Origin: Terriglobia bacterium
Lineage (GTDB): Bacteria; Acidobacteriota; Terriglobia; Bryobacterales; Bryobacteraceae
DNA length: 62,865 bases
Direction of reading: 5' to 3'
Assembly: GCA_020073365.1 (NCBI GenBank)
Contig: JAIQFL010000012.1
Coordinates: forward strand, 1 to 62,865
A program made the position numbers and the translations under genes. The notes beneath the pieces were generated by a model. It was not told the origin of the DNA, did no database searches, and was given only the letters and a program-made list of their open reading frames with translations. Within the stretch, counting starts at the first letter, position 1; each line of letters starts with the position of its first letter. This document shows positions 51,455 to 59,862 of the stretch, in pieces.

Positions 51455-51564
51455 TTCCTCTGTTTTCCGCTACTTAAATGTCCGGTAAGGATTTAGCCGC
51501 TTTCACGGCCCAGTCTATACCGTCCCTGCAATCCATCCAGAACCATGGGGTCTGATCGCAAAAT

Positions 51565-51588
51565 GGACAGTAAAACGGACAGTAAACT
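51565..51588 (+). repeat. 12-bp direct repeat near the attachment site
   Basis: GGACAGTAAAAC and GGACAGTAAACT in tandem, 112 bases beyond the tRNA half. Could be integrase arm-type sites. Confidence 0.4.
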
Positions 51589-51797
51589 CGTCATCGAAAC
51601 CAGCGCTGAAGAGCCGCACTTGCCCGACGTTTCGAATTATCCTCTGCCGCTTCACTACAACCTCAACATATCATAACGAGACGCCAACCAGCACGGGGGT
51701 ATTGAAGTGTGCGGTTCAAGACGACTGGCTCCGTTGTTAGGACCGATCGAAGCCCTCTAGGCAACATTGAGACATTTGTCCGCAAGGCGGCGCGCCT

Positions 51798-51890
51798 GCC
51801 TTGGGCGCATAGCGACCCGCTTCAAAGCTTCTTTTGGTTTACCTCCACTTTTAAGGTTTTCAACAACTTGGGGAATCTGCTTTTCGCTCA
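51798..51890 (-). repeat. Inverted repeat flanking the integrase, right copy
   Basis: Minus-strand AGCAGATTCCCCAAGTTGTTG matches the left copy at 49352-49372; TGCGCCCAAGGCA also recurs. Here the frame reads QIPQVVENLKSGGKPKEALK and RVAMRPRQARRL, so this copy may keep the older coding state of a small unknown gene. Confidence 0.58.
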
Positions 51891-51964
51891 AAGCCAACCC
51901 AAGTGGGCTGAATGAATCGGGAGCTGGGAGCTCCTGTTTTACGGGACTGCAAACAAGTTCATGG

Positions 51965-52530
51965 GGCTGCAAACAGGGATGCGGTGCGCGTTGTGAACGA
52001 GGCGGTCGAGGATCCGTCGGCCACGGTCGGATCGACGATCTGTTCATGCCAACGCGCGACGGGTAGTTGCGAGGTCAGCATTATGGATCGCGTTTGATAG
52101 CGGCCTTCGCAGATCTCCCAGAAGTCGCGGCGCTCCGGCTCACTCAGCGGTGCCATGGCCCAGTCATCGATCACCAGCAGATCGATGCGGCTGAGCTTGG
52201 CCAGTAGCAGGCGCAGGCTACCGTCGGCGCGCGCCATCGCCAGATCGCGAAACAGCGCCGCCGCGCGAGTGTAGAGCGCCGAGTATCCGTCGGGGCAGGC
52301 TTTCTGGGCCAGCGCACTGGCGACGAAACTCTTGCCCACGCCGGTTGGCCCGAGAACGAAAATGTGTTCGTGATTGCGCACCATGCCGACTCCTGCGCCA
52401 GTGCACGGATCACGCTCTTGTCCAGTCCTCGCGCCGCACGGTAGTCGATCTCTTCGACACAGGCATTGCCGCGCAGTTTCGCCACATGCGGCCGTCGCGC
52501 CAGCGCCTGGTTCTGACGCCAACGAACACC
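51965..52530 (-). pseudogene. istB: IS21-family IstB ATPase remnant
   Basis: AAA+ helper of IS21 transposition. In one frame HVAKLRGNACVEEIDYRAAR and GLDKSVIRALAQES; after a one-base shift near 52390, RNHEHIFVLGPTGVGKSFVA (Walker A), LLVIDDWAMAPL (Walker B) and SIMLTSQLPVARWHEQIVDP. A further shift near 52022 is needed for the ILDRLVHNAHRI end. IstA is missing. Together with the repeats at 52551-52627 it marks a decayed IS21 element abutting the DUF262 gene. Confidence 0.85.
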
Positions 52531-52627
52531 ATTCCGGGGCAGACCGAAAAGTGTTCGGCTTCCGCCCGGAATCCTGTTCGCCTTCAGCTCGGAACGCTGT
52601 TCGGCTTCATCCCGGAGTCCTGTTACA
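52524..52627. mobile_element. IS21-type element end with multiple terminal repeats
   Basis: Three direct repeats GTGTTCGGCTTCCGCCCGGA, CTGTTCGCCTTCAGCTCGGA and CTGTTCGGCTTCATCCCGGA, spaced 23-24 bases, are typical of IS21 termini where transposase binds several sites. The element seems to end at TGTTACA (52621-52627). Confidence 0.65.
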
Positions 52628-54623
52628 CCGCCAAGGCCGATGGTAAGTTGGTGCCCGTCGCGGCTGCAGGAACACCCTGGCCTTCGCCGGCCAGAATATC
52701 CTTTTCTACGTAGTCCTTGAAATCCTGAGCGGCTGTGAAACAGAGGAATCCGGCGCGGCTTGCGAGCGCCAGTGTTTCCGAGTTCTCGTTGAGCAGCACC
52801 GCTACCGGTTGGCTCAGTTCTTCCTGAATGCCATTGGGCCAAGCCAGATCGAATACTGCCTTTTGCTCGCCGCTCACTTGGTCTGCGAAGTCGAAGGCCA
52901 GCACGCCGCGCGGCAATCCCTGCGCCTCCACCCAGTCGTTCAAAATCTCAAGCTCCTCCTCCTCGGCTTCGCTGGTGATGCCACCGACAAGAACGACGGG
53001 GGCCTCTGCCGGCTTGGCAGCCCAAGCGAGCCAGCGCACATCACCATGGAGAAGATCCTCCATGCACCGATTGGTCTCGGCGGCGAGAAGCTTCCGCCGC
53101 TCTTCGAGGAACTCGCGGTAGTTCTCCAGCTTCCAGAGCTTGGGGTCGGCGGGAATCCACTGAGAGGCCAGGCCCCCGGGATGCCGCGCCTCGAACACCG
53201 GGAAGTACTCCTCCGGCATGCGGTCGCTGATCTCCAAGTTAGTCTGCTTGGTCTGAAAGCAGAAGTTGGCGAGCGCATTCACCTCCGGGCGCTTGTGCTT
53301 GAGCTTATAAAGCTGAGCCTTTGGAAAGATGTGGTGCACTTCCAGCTTGTTCATCTTACCGAGCAGGCTGCTCTTGAGCGGCAGCCCCGTGCCCCAATCT
53401 TTCGACTCGCCCATGCGCGTCAGCAGATACAGCACCGGATAGAAGCGAGCTCCAAGGCTCCAGCCAGTGAAGTGGCCCGGCTCGGCCCGCAAGCCGCCGT
53501 GCCAGAGGCGGAGTTGCTCCAACAACTTGTCCAAACCGCCATCACTGCCCTCGAGGGCGGCGAGGTCCTGGTCGATATACGACTCAGTAGAACCGGAGAA
53601 GCGCCCCCACATGCCCGCCTGAACGAACCAGAAAAGCATCTTGTCCCGCTCCGTGGCGTCGAGCGATCCCGAACGCTTATCGAGGTAGCGGACCATGACC
53701 GGAATCGCGAAGCGGCCGAAGAGCACCTGGTCGTGATCCAGGCCTAAGCGTCCACCAATCAGGTTTAGGCAGGTGTCGATCCGGTTGACTGCTCGCCTCA
53801 GCCCGTCCTGGACCTCCTGCGCGGTCTTGTCGTGCAGAAAGCTGAATTTCGCCTCGCCGGTGAGCGCCGTGTTCACGGACCGCAGTAACCAGTCGAGGTT
53901 GAAGTGGTAGCCGTTCGCCGCCCAGCCTTTAAGGGACTGCTTCATTTCGTCGCGGGCGTCCGGCCACTCTGCGCAGATCTTGGCCAGCGCCAGGTCGCCC
54001 TTGGAGAGTTTGGTGCCGCCGCTGTTTACTTGGTTGAAGATGTCGACCACCACGTCGAGCGACTTTTCCGCACCGGTGACCTCCTCAATGTGCAGTTCGA
54101 TGTCGACTATGCCGAGCAGCCGGCTCAGGCGTCCCACGTATGCGCCCAACTTCGCCACCAAGGCAGTATCCTGGCTGAGCCGTGCGACAAACTCGCCCAG
54201 GCCAACGTTCCCCTTCTTCATCAACTCGGTCACATCGACCCACTGCGGGTCGCCCTGCATCTTCATGGGCTGGTAAAAGGCGAACGTCTCGGTTTCGAGG
54301 TGGAACCGGAGCCCGGTGAATGCCGACGCGTTGCCGTCGAAGAACTTCGGCGGCGCGCCCCGCACCACACCGTAGAGCGAGGTCATGCGCTGCTGGCCGT
54401 CGAGCAGAAGTTTCACGATGCCAGCCGCGAGCGGCCCGTCGCCGCGATGTGTCGCCGTCTTCGACTCCGTCGCCCACACCAGCAGCCCGCCAACGGGATG
54501 CCGACGGTACAGCGAACCGAACAGACCGCGCACCTGATCACGGTTCCAGACATATCCGCGCTGGAACTCGGGCAAGGCCATGTGCCCACTGTCGATGTGG
54601 TCGAGGATGGTCGATACTTTCAC
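52623..54623 (-). CDS. DUF262/HNH (GmrSD-like) nuclease, 3' end cut by IS
   Basis: 666 aa. N-terminal DUF262 nucleotide-binding domain with LPEFQRGYVWNRDQV and the DGQQRMTSLYGV motif, a middle helical part, and a DUF1524-type HNH nuclease segment EVHHIFPKAQLYKLKHKRPE with LANFCFQTKQTNLEISD. Type IV restriction enzymes GmrSD, SspE and BrxU share this build and cut modified or unmodified foreign DNA using NTP hydrolysis. The stop TAA at 52623-52625 lies inside the IS21 terminus, so the native C-terminus is lost. Start context ACTTTCACGGAGTTTCTC on the plus strand gives a weak GGAG-type site. Confidence 0.85.
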   Translation of the reverse strand: MKVSTILDHIDSGHMALPEFQRGYVWNRDQVRGLFGSLYRRHPVGGLLVWATESKTATHRGDGPLAAGIVKLLLDGQQRMTSLYGVVRGAPPKFFDGNASAFTGLRFHLETETFAFYQPMKMQGDPQWVDVTELMKKGNVGLGEFVARLSQDTALVAKLGAYVGRLSRLLGIVDIELHIEEVTGAEKSLDVVVDIFNQVNSGGTKLSKGDLALAKICAEWPDARDEMKQSLKGWAANGYHFNLDWLLRSVNTALTGEAKFSFLHDKTAQEVQDGLRRAVNRIDTCLNLIGGRLGLDHDQVLFGRFAIPVMVRYLDKRSGSLDATERDKMLFWFVQAGMWGRFSGSTESYIDQDLAALEGSDGGLDKLLEQLRLWHGGLRAEPGHFTGWSLGARFYPVLYLLTRMGESKDWGTGLPLKSSLLGKMNKLEVHHIFPKAQLYKLKHKRPEVNALANFCFQTKQTNLEISDRMPEEYFPVFEARHPGGLASQWIPADPKLWKLENYREFLEERRKLLAAETNRCMEDLLHGDVRWLAWAAKPAEAPVVLVGGITSEAEEEELEILNDWVEAQGLPRGVLAFDFADQVSGEQKAVFDLAWPNGIQEELSQPVAVLLNENSETLALASRAGFLCFTAAQDFKDYVEKDILAGEGQGVPAAATGTNLPSALAV

Positions 54624-55064
54624 GGAGTTTCTCCTGTCGCTAATTGGCTGATCACGGCCAATTCAGCTTCCATGCGCTGACTTTTCAAGGTTCATCTCGA
54701 CGCGGCGATTGCGGGAGCATTTGGTTCTGGTTTAGCAACCAGTACTGCATGGACGAAAGGCAATGCTATCACGATGAAGCGGGCCCCTCCTCGCGGCGCC
54801 CACCTGAAATACGGGTTGGCTTGAAAGCCATCGCGCCAACCGGCATGTTGCTCGATAGGCTCGGCACCCGGCTGCACAAAGTAATATCATGAGCTTTTGT
54901 TCTAATCCTCGAAAGCCGAGGGGAGAATGGCAGCGACCTGTGATGCCGGCGGCACGCACACGGCGTGGCTGCGGAGAGTCACCCAGGCGCATCTGAGGCG
55001 GTTTTGTGACGAGCACGCGCCTTGACACGACGCAGAGGTTTCGCAGCCCGCATCCGTCCTCCCA
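54624..55064. other. Divergent region between DUF262 and the DUF499 fusion
   Basis: About 440 bases with no recognised gene on either strand. It must hold both promoters if the two genes are active. The DUF499 reading frame is closed by TGA at 55023-55025, so translation has to start in the last 40 bases. Confidence 0.5.
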
Positions 55065-56705
55065 GTGGGTGGCGACGTGGTGACGCCTCGCCCAGACTCT
55101 GCTTCCGGCCGATCCGGGCGGCCAGGATCTGGCGCTGACCTTTGCCAAGTGTTTCTGGATAAGGGATCGTCTGAGCATCGAGAGGCCATAGAGTTCTTCG
55201 GTGAGACGTTCATCACTGACAGCCTTCGCAATCTGCTCTCCAACGCCCTCTTGCGTATTACCGGTCAAGGTGGTGACCCCGTCGTCGAACTGCGGATGAA
55301 CGCAGGCGCTGGCAAAACGCATTCGATGATGGCGCTGTACCACCTGTTCTGCGGTCTTCCCGCTGGCCAGTTGCACGGAATCGAAACTGTGGCTCACAGC
55401 GCTGGTGTATCACAACTCCCGAGAGTGCATCGGGCTGTCTTGGTAGGTGACCGGATTTCGCCGGCAGATGTACACGAGAAGCCAGATGGAACAGTGGTGA
55501 GGACGCTCTGGGGCGAACTGGCGTGGCAGTTAGGCGGCCGGGACGGCTACGAGATGGTTCGGGAAGCCGATGAGAAGGCAACCAGCCCTGGTGGATCTCT
55601 GTTGTTCCTCTTTCAACGATTTTCGCCGTGCCTAATTCTTATCGATGAATGGGCGGCTTACGCCTGTCAACTGCGCGGCAATTCCCCCCTGCCTGCGGGT
55701 GGCTTTGATGCGCATCTTGCGTTCGCACACGCGCTTGGCCACTGCATCAGACGGACCGGCAACGCCCTGCTTGTGACAAGCGTCCCCAATACCCAAGACG
55801 AAACTGGCGGCGCCGGTGAACAGGCTGCGACCGATCTGTTGAGGAAGGCTTTGGAAGCCCCGGCCGTAGCGGCACCGCCGGTGGATGAAAGCCGCCTGCT
55901 CGACGATTTGTTCCGGGCCACGGTCTCCCACCATAGCAGCCAGGTGTATCGGGAACTCCTCGATTATGTCTCCCGGTTCCGCCGGTACTCGGCTTACAAC
56001 GGCTTCTTGGTCCGGGTTCAGCGGCCCACGGTCGGCTACGTTGCGACGCCGTCCGATTGGATGAAGGAGTTCGAGCGCCGCGTAAAGCCGGATGCCCGCC
56101 CACTGGTGATGCTGAAGCCCTTCGGGCCGGTGATGTTCGTATTCGACATCGCCGACACGGAAGGCAAGCCGGCGCCGCCCGACCTGATGAATCCGTTCGA
56201 TGCGAAAGGTGAACTCGATCCAACGGTGTGGGACAACACGGTCGGGAACTGCTCAAAGGATCGTATTCAAGTCATCGCGAGAGACATGCAGGTCACCAGC
56301 GCCGGGTGGGCTCGCTGCACGGTCGCCCCTGGCGCCAAACAGTTGCCGGAATTCGAAGTCACCTACAACAAGAACCAGAAGCGATTGGAGGCCTACTGCA
56401 CGCTCGTCCATGAACTCGCGCACATCTACCTTGGCCACGTTTGCGGTCACCCAAAACGCAAGTGGCCGGACCGCCGCAGCGAGAAACGCGACGTGAAGGA
56501 GTTCGAAGCCGAGTCGGTGGCCTATGTAGTGTGCGCCAGACAAGGTGTCATGACGACGGCACCTCAGTACCTGGCCGACTATCTGGGCCACAACGACGCG
56601 ATTCCCGCCATCGACATCCACCGCGTTCTAGTCGTAGCGAGCAAGATCGAAGAAATGGGTCGGACCTTTAGGAAGCAAGAAAAGCAGAACGAAGAAGAGG
56701 CGTGA
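55065..56705 (+). CDS. DUF499 ATPase N-terminus fused to ImmA/IrrE-ArdC-type zinc peptidase
   Basis: 546 aa from GTG 55065. Residues 1-265 are the beginning of a DUF499 protein (VVTPRPDSASG, NALLRITGQGGDPVVELRM, NAGAGKTHSMMALYHLFCG, LILIDEWAAYACQL, GNALLVTSVP); the normal protein is about 1000 residues and here breaks off after Walker B. From about residue 273 (VDESRLLDDLFRATVSHHSS) a separate family follows: VYRELLDYVSRFRRYSAYNG, LKPFGPVMFVFDIADTE and the zinc site VHELAHIYLGHVCGH, as in ArdC/ImmA proteins. GTG 55881 could start the peptidase alone. Opposite strand to its helicase and methylase partners. Confidence 0.8.
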   Translation: MGGDVVTPRPDSASGRSGRPGSGADLCQVFLDKGSSEHREAIEFFGETFITDSLRNLLSNALLRITGQGGDPVVELRMNAGAGKTHSMMALYHLFCGLPAGQLHGIETVAHSAGVSQLPRVHRAVLVGDRISPADVHEKPDGTVVRTLWGELAWQLGGRDGYEMVREADEKATSPGGSLLFLFQRFSPCLILIDEWAAYACQLRGNSPLPAGGFDAHLAFAHALGHCIRRTGNALLVTSVPNTQDETGGAGEQAATDLLRKALEAPAVAAPPVDESRLLDDLFRATVSHHSSQVYRELLDYVSRFRRYSAYNGFLVRVQRPTVGYVATPSDWMKEFERRVKPDARPLVMLKPFGPVMFVFDIADTEGKPAPPDLMNPFDAKGELDPTVWDNTVGNCSKDRIQVIARDMQVTSAGWARCTVAPGAKQLPEFEVTYNKNQKRLEAYCTLVHELAHIYLGHVCGHPKRKWPDRRSEKRDVKEFEAESVAYVVCARQGVMTTAPQYLADYLGHNDAIPAIDIHRVLVVASKIEEMGRTFRKQEKQNEEEA

Positions 56706-56782
56706 AGTGCCGCGAGGGCCTGCCTCGAACTCCTTGTGTGCTTCTACCATCCTATGAGCACCCGTTCTCTCGTTTTCTCAAG

Positions 56783-57124
56783 TCAATCCCCTATGTGGAA
56801 CCACTCGCCTTCCTCGATTGAGCGAAGGTAGGAATCAACGGACTTCAAGCATCCTCGGTTGTATGCCCATTCGAGGTGCTCCAGAAAGCGCAGCTTCTTC
56901 TCAAGTCCGGTACTATCCCACCAAGCACCCAGAATAAGTGGTAAAGCTGGTTCCCATCCAAGCCCGACCCGATGCCGTCCCGGAAGCATTTCCCAGAGCC
57001 GATTCCAAACCATTGGCTGAGGGCACAGCCGTCCATTCCGGCCCACAAATTCCAGATGGAGCGCGTAGTTGACTGATGCGTCGTTCTCCACCTGATTGCC
57101 GCCGCCATCCTCACAAGCGATCAC
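56783..57124 (-). CDS. Small hypothetical protein after the helicase
   Basis: 113 aa from GTG 57124, 21 bases past the helicase stop on the same strand. Two Trp-rich segments (MVWNRLWEMLPGRHRVGLGW, LILGAWWDSTGLEKKLRFLE) and a helical end (AYNRGCLKSVDSYLRSIEEG). No domain recognised. Position suggests an accessory gene of the defence locus, as many such systems carry small ORFs of unknown role. Convergent with the fusion gene. Confidence 0.55.
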   Translation of the reverse strand: MIACEDGGGNQVENDASVNYALHLEFVGRNGRLCPQPMVWNRLWEMLPGRHRVGLGWEPALPLILGAWWDSTGLEKKLRFLEHLEWAYNRGCLKSVDSYLRSIEEGEWFHIGD

Positions 57125-57145
57125 GTAAGCTGATCAACGTATACT

Positions 57146-59854
57146 TTACCAACCCTTCATCAGCGCTTCTTTCCGACTGCCATTGTCCAGGACCTTCGTG
57201 CACGACTCCCACGGCGTTTTTTCGATTCGGTCGTATTTGATTTCGAAGGGATGCTGCACTGGGAGCGAGTTGATGGTTTTTTTGGCGTTTTCAATTTTGC
57301 CGAGCGCCACGTCGATCCACACATCCTCAAGAACATCAGGGATTTGGCCGAACAACTGGTATATGGACTGAAGTCGGCTGGAGAGAAGATGATGCACCCG
57401 GTCCTCCACCGAATCCTTGTAGCGCATGTTGTAGACGTAGACCGTGTCCCGAAGCTGGCCGATGCGTTGGATGCGGCCTTTGCGCTGCTCCAGGCGAGTT
57501 GGATTCCACGGAAGATCGAGGTTGATCAGCGTGCCGAGTCGTTGCAGGTTCAGCCCTTCGCTTGCGGCTTCCGTCCCCAGCAGAAGGCGGATCTCATGCC
57601 GGCGAACCATCGCCTTGATCTCTTCGCGGTCCTTCCGGATGAACTCGCCACGTTGGATGACTCCGGATTTCCCGCTGCCCGCGTAGATCCCGATGATTTC
57701 ATCGGGTAGTTCCGCCGAAAGGAGGTTGGCGAGCCACCAGACGGAATCGAAGTACTGCGAGAAGATGATGCATCCTAGGTTCAGCCAACCTCGATTCCGG
57801 AGAACATCTTTCACAACCTCGAACTTCGGATCGCGTTCCCGGTTGGCCTCCAAGGAGTCCAACAACTCCGTGAGCTTCTGACGCTCGCCCGAGGTGAGTG
57901 ATCGGGCCGTCTCGGCGGTCTGGTCGCCGTCACCATCACTGCCGCCATCACCGTCGTCGTCTTCGTCGTCGATCTGTTGCCACTCGCCGAGCAGCTTCCG
58001 GGCTGTGTTCATGCCCGCTTCAATACTGCTGCCAATGCGCCGAAGCAGGAGCGTCTTCAGAAAGCCGCTGGCCTGCATCCGGTGGCTCAACATCTCGCAG
58101 AACTCTTCCGCCTTGTGATACGCGTCCATGAGGTACGGCGGTAGCTTGATGGCCTCCTCGTCGCCTTCTCCGAACAGCTCAACCTTCACGGGCTTCAGAT
58201 AGGGTTCCCCGGTTTCCGGGTCGAGGGTGTTCTCCAGAAAATCTCGGGTACGCCGGACGATATGCCGTATGAAGGGGTTGTGGCGCTCAACAAAGACCTT
58301 GGCCACCCGGCGAACCCGCGCCAGGTCCGGTTGGGCGAGACTCCTAATCGCCTCTGGAGACGCCACGCAGTCTTCGTCGCGGAGACGCAAAGCGCGCCGC
58401 ATGAGGAAGAGGTCATTCGATTCCGAGGCCGGCGGCAACGGATTCCGCATCCAATCCCAGGCCTCATCCTCATCCTCCGGCAACGCCCTCTTCACCGTCA
58501 CCATGTCCAGTGCTTGATCGGCGTGTCTCCAATAGCTGCGCCACGTATTGCCTAGAACCGATTCGTTGTTGACGGCCAGGGCGTTGAGCAAGTCCCATGC
58601 CTCGATCGGGTACATCTGCACCGGCGTGGCCGTGGCGAGCAGTAGACTCTTGGTCCGCGGCGCGATAGCGTAAAGAAATCGGAGGAGGTTGTTGGGATCG
58701 GGTTTCTCGCTCTCTCGATTCGGCCCCAGGTTGCGCCGGCGCGCACGGTGGCATTCATCCACCACTACACACTCGAAGGACATGTCTTTCAGGATCTCGG
58801 CAACATCGGAGTTTCGAGTGATCAGTCCCTGGGAGATCAGTCCGACCCGGCGCGGGCAGCGTTTCACTCCTTCGGATCCGGCCACCGGGTGCTCGACTCC
58901 GTTCTCATCCACCCAGGACCTGCCAGTCCAAACGGCAGACGGCATATCGAGGAGCGTCTTCATCTCATCCTGCCATTGCCACAGAAGCGGCTTCGGGGCG
59001 AGGACGAGGATTGGTCTGTCGCCGTAGAGCGCCATCAGCATCGCGGACAGCGCAAGCTGGATCGTTTTTCCCAGACCCACCTGATCCGCGAGAACGAAGC
59101 GGGCGCCATGAGGTCCCCGGTGGGCGTCGAACGCAAGGTTAACGAAATACTTCTGGTGCTCCCACAGACCATACTCACGCCGGTACACCGGCGCTTCGAT
59201 GACTGGCGCAGCCGCTTCCGGCTCTTCGCGCCACGCTTCGACACCAGGAATGACGGTCCGCTTGGCCAGCCGTCCGATATCCTCGACGACGAAGTCAGCG
59301 AGAGGCACAGCCGCGTGACAAGTCCAGAGCGCATCGAACTCGTCTTGGACCCAGGTGATCGCTTCCGGTGAGTCGTCCTCCCACACCAATTCGTAGTTCA
59401 GCTTCCAGGCCGCCAGCGTCTCATTGGTGCTGCCGAGGAACGACGTCTGCTTACCATTAGCCATCGTGACAACGCCAGCCTTGCCATGCACCAAGCCGAA
59501 CTTCTCGGATGGCAGTACCTTCACCTGCATCTTGCCGGAGCGAAGGAAGTCGAAAAGCCGGCGAAAGCGCTTGGGGGAGTTCTCGTGGATCAGTTTCTCC
59601 GGTTCGGACGCGCACCACTCACGGCGCATGGCGAGGTTGGCCGCGCGCGCCGTCTCCACGTCCTTCGGATCGAGGTCGGAATTGCAGACTACACGGATGG
59701 AGCCGGAGATGGATTCGAGAGCCTCCCCTGCGACCTCCAGGATGGATGAGCTGAAATAGCCTGCGATGCGGTCATAGCTTCGGGCGCCGATTAGCCTCTG
59801 GTTCAGGAACGACTGATCCAGCGGTTCCCTGCGCGATGAGTAGCGGTTCTTCAT
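57146..59854 (-). CDS. PLD-SNF2 superfamily II helicase (Hma-type)
   Basis: 902 aa. N-terminal phospholipase-D-like nuclease domain with one HxK motif (FGLVHGKAGVVT, GSTNETLAAWKLN), then the SF2 helicase of the SNF2/RapA group: DQVGLGKTIQLALSAM (I), VVVDECHRARR (II, DECH), LLLATATPVQM (III), and the second RecA domain with CIIFSQYFD, ASEGLNLQRLGTL (V) and QRKGRIQRIGQL (VI). A low-complexity Asp-Gly linker (DDEDDDGDGGSDGDGDQ) lies near residue 640. Begins 8 bases after the methylase stop, so co-translated. With the methylase and DUF499 protein it forms a helicase-methylase-ATPase set. Confidence 0.9.
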   Translation of the reverse strand: MKNRYSSRREPLDQSFLNQRLIGARSYDRIAGYFSSSILEVAGEALESISGSIRVVCNSDLDPKDVETARAANLAMRREWCASEPEKLIHENSPKRFRRLFDFLRSGKMQVKVLPSEKFGLVHGKAGVVTMANGKQTSFLGSTNETLAAWKLNYELVWEDDSPEAITWVQDEFDALWTCHAAVPLADFVVEDIGRLAKRTVIPGVEAWREEPEAAAPVIEAPVYRREYGLWEHQKYFVNLAFDAHRGPHGARFVLADQVGLGKTIQLALSAMLMALYGDRPILVLAPKPLLWQWQDEMKTLLDMPSAVWTGRSWVDENGVEHPVAGSEGVKRCPRRVGLISQGLITRNSDVAEILKDMSFECVVVDECHRARRRNLGPNRESEKPDPNNLLRFLYAIAPRTKSLLLATATPVQMYPIEAWDLLNALAVNNESVLGNTWRSYWRHADQALDMVTVKRALPEDEDEAWDWMRNPLPPASESNDLFLMRRALRLRDEDCVASPEAIRSLAQPDLARVRRVAKVFVERHNPFIRHIVRRTRDFLENTLDPETGEPYLKPVKVELFGEGDEEAIKLPPYLMDAYHKAEEFCEMLSHRMQASGFLKTLLLRRIGSSIEAGMNTARKLLGEWQQIDDEDDDGDGGSDGDGDQTAETARSLTSGERQKLTELLDSLEANRERDPKFEVVKDVLRNRGWLNLGCIIFSQYFDSVWWLANLLSAELPDEIIGIYAGSGKSGVIQRGEFIRKDREEIKAMVRRHEIRLLLGTEAASEGLNLQRLGTLINLDLPWNPTRLEQRKGRIQRIGQLRDTVYVYNMRYKDSVEDRVHHLLSSRLQSIYQLFGQIPDVLEDVWIDVALGKIENAKKTINSLPVQHPFEIKYDRIEKTPWESCTKVLDNGSRKEALMKGW

Positions 59855-59862
59855 AGCCGCCC

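Noticed and set aside
52171..52842. Minus-strand 223-codon frame as a separate gene
   Set aside because: Its middle is the first part of IstB in another frame and its beginning is a shadow of the DUF262 gene.
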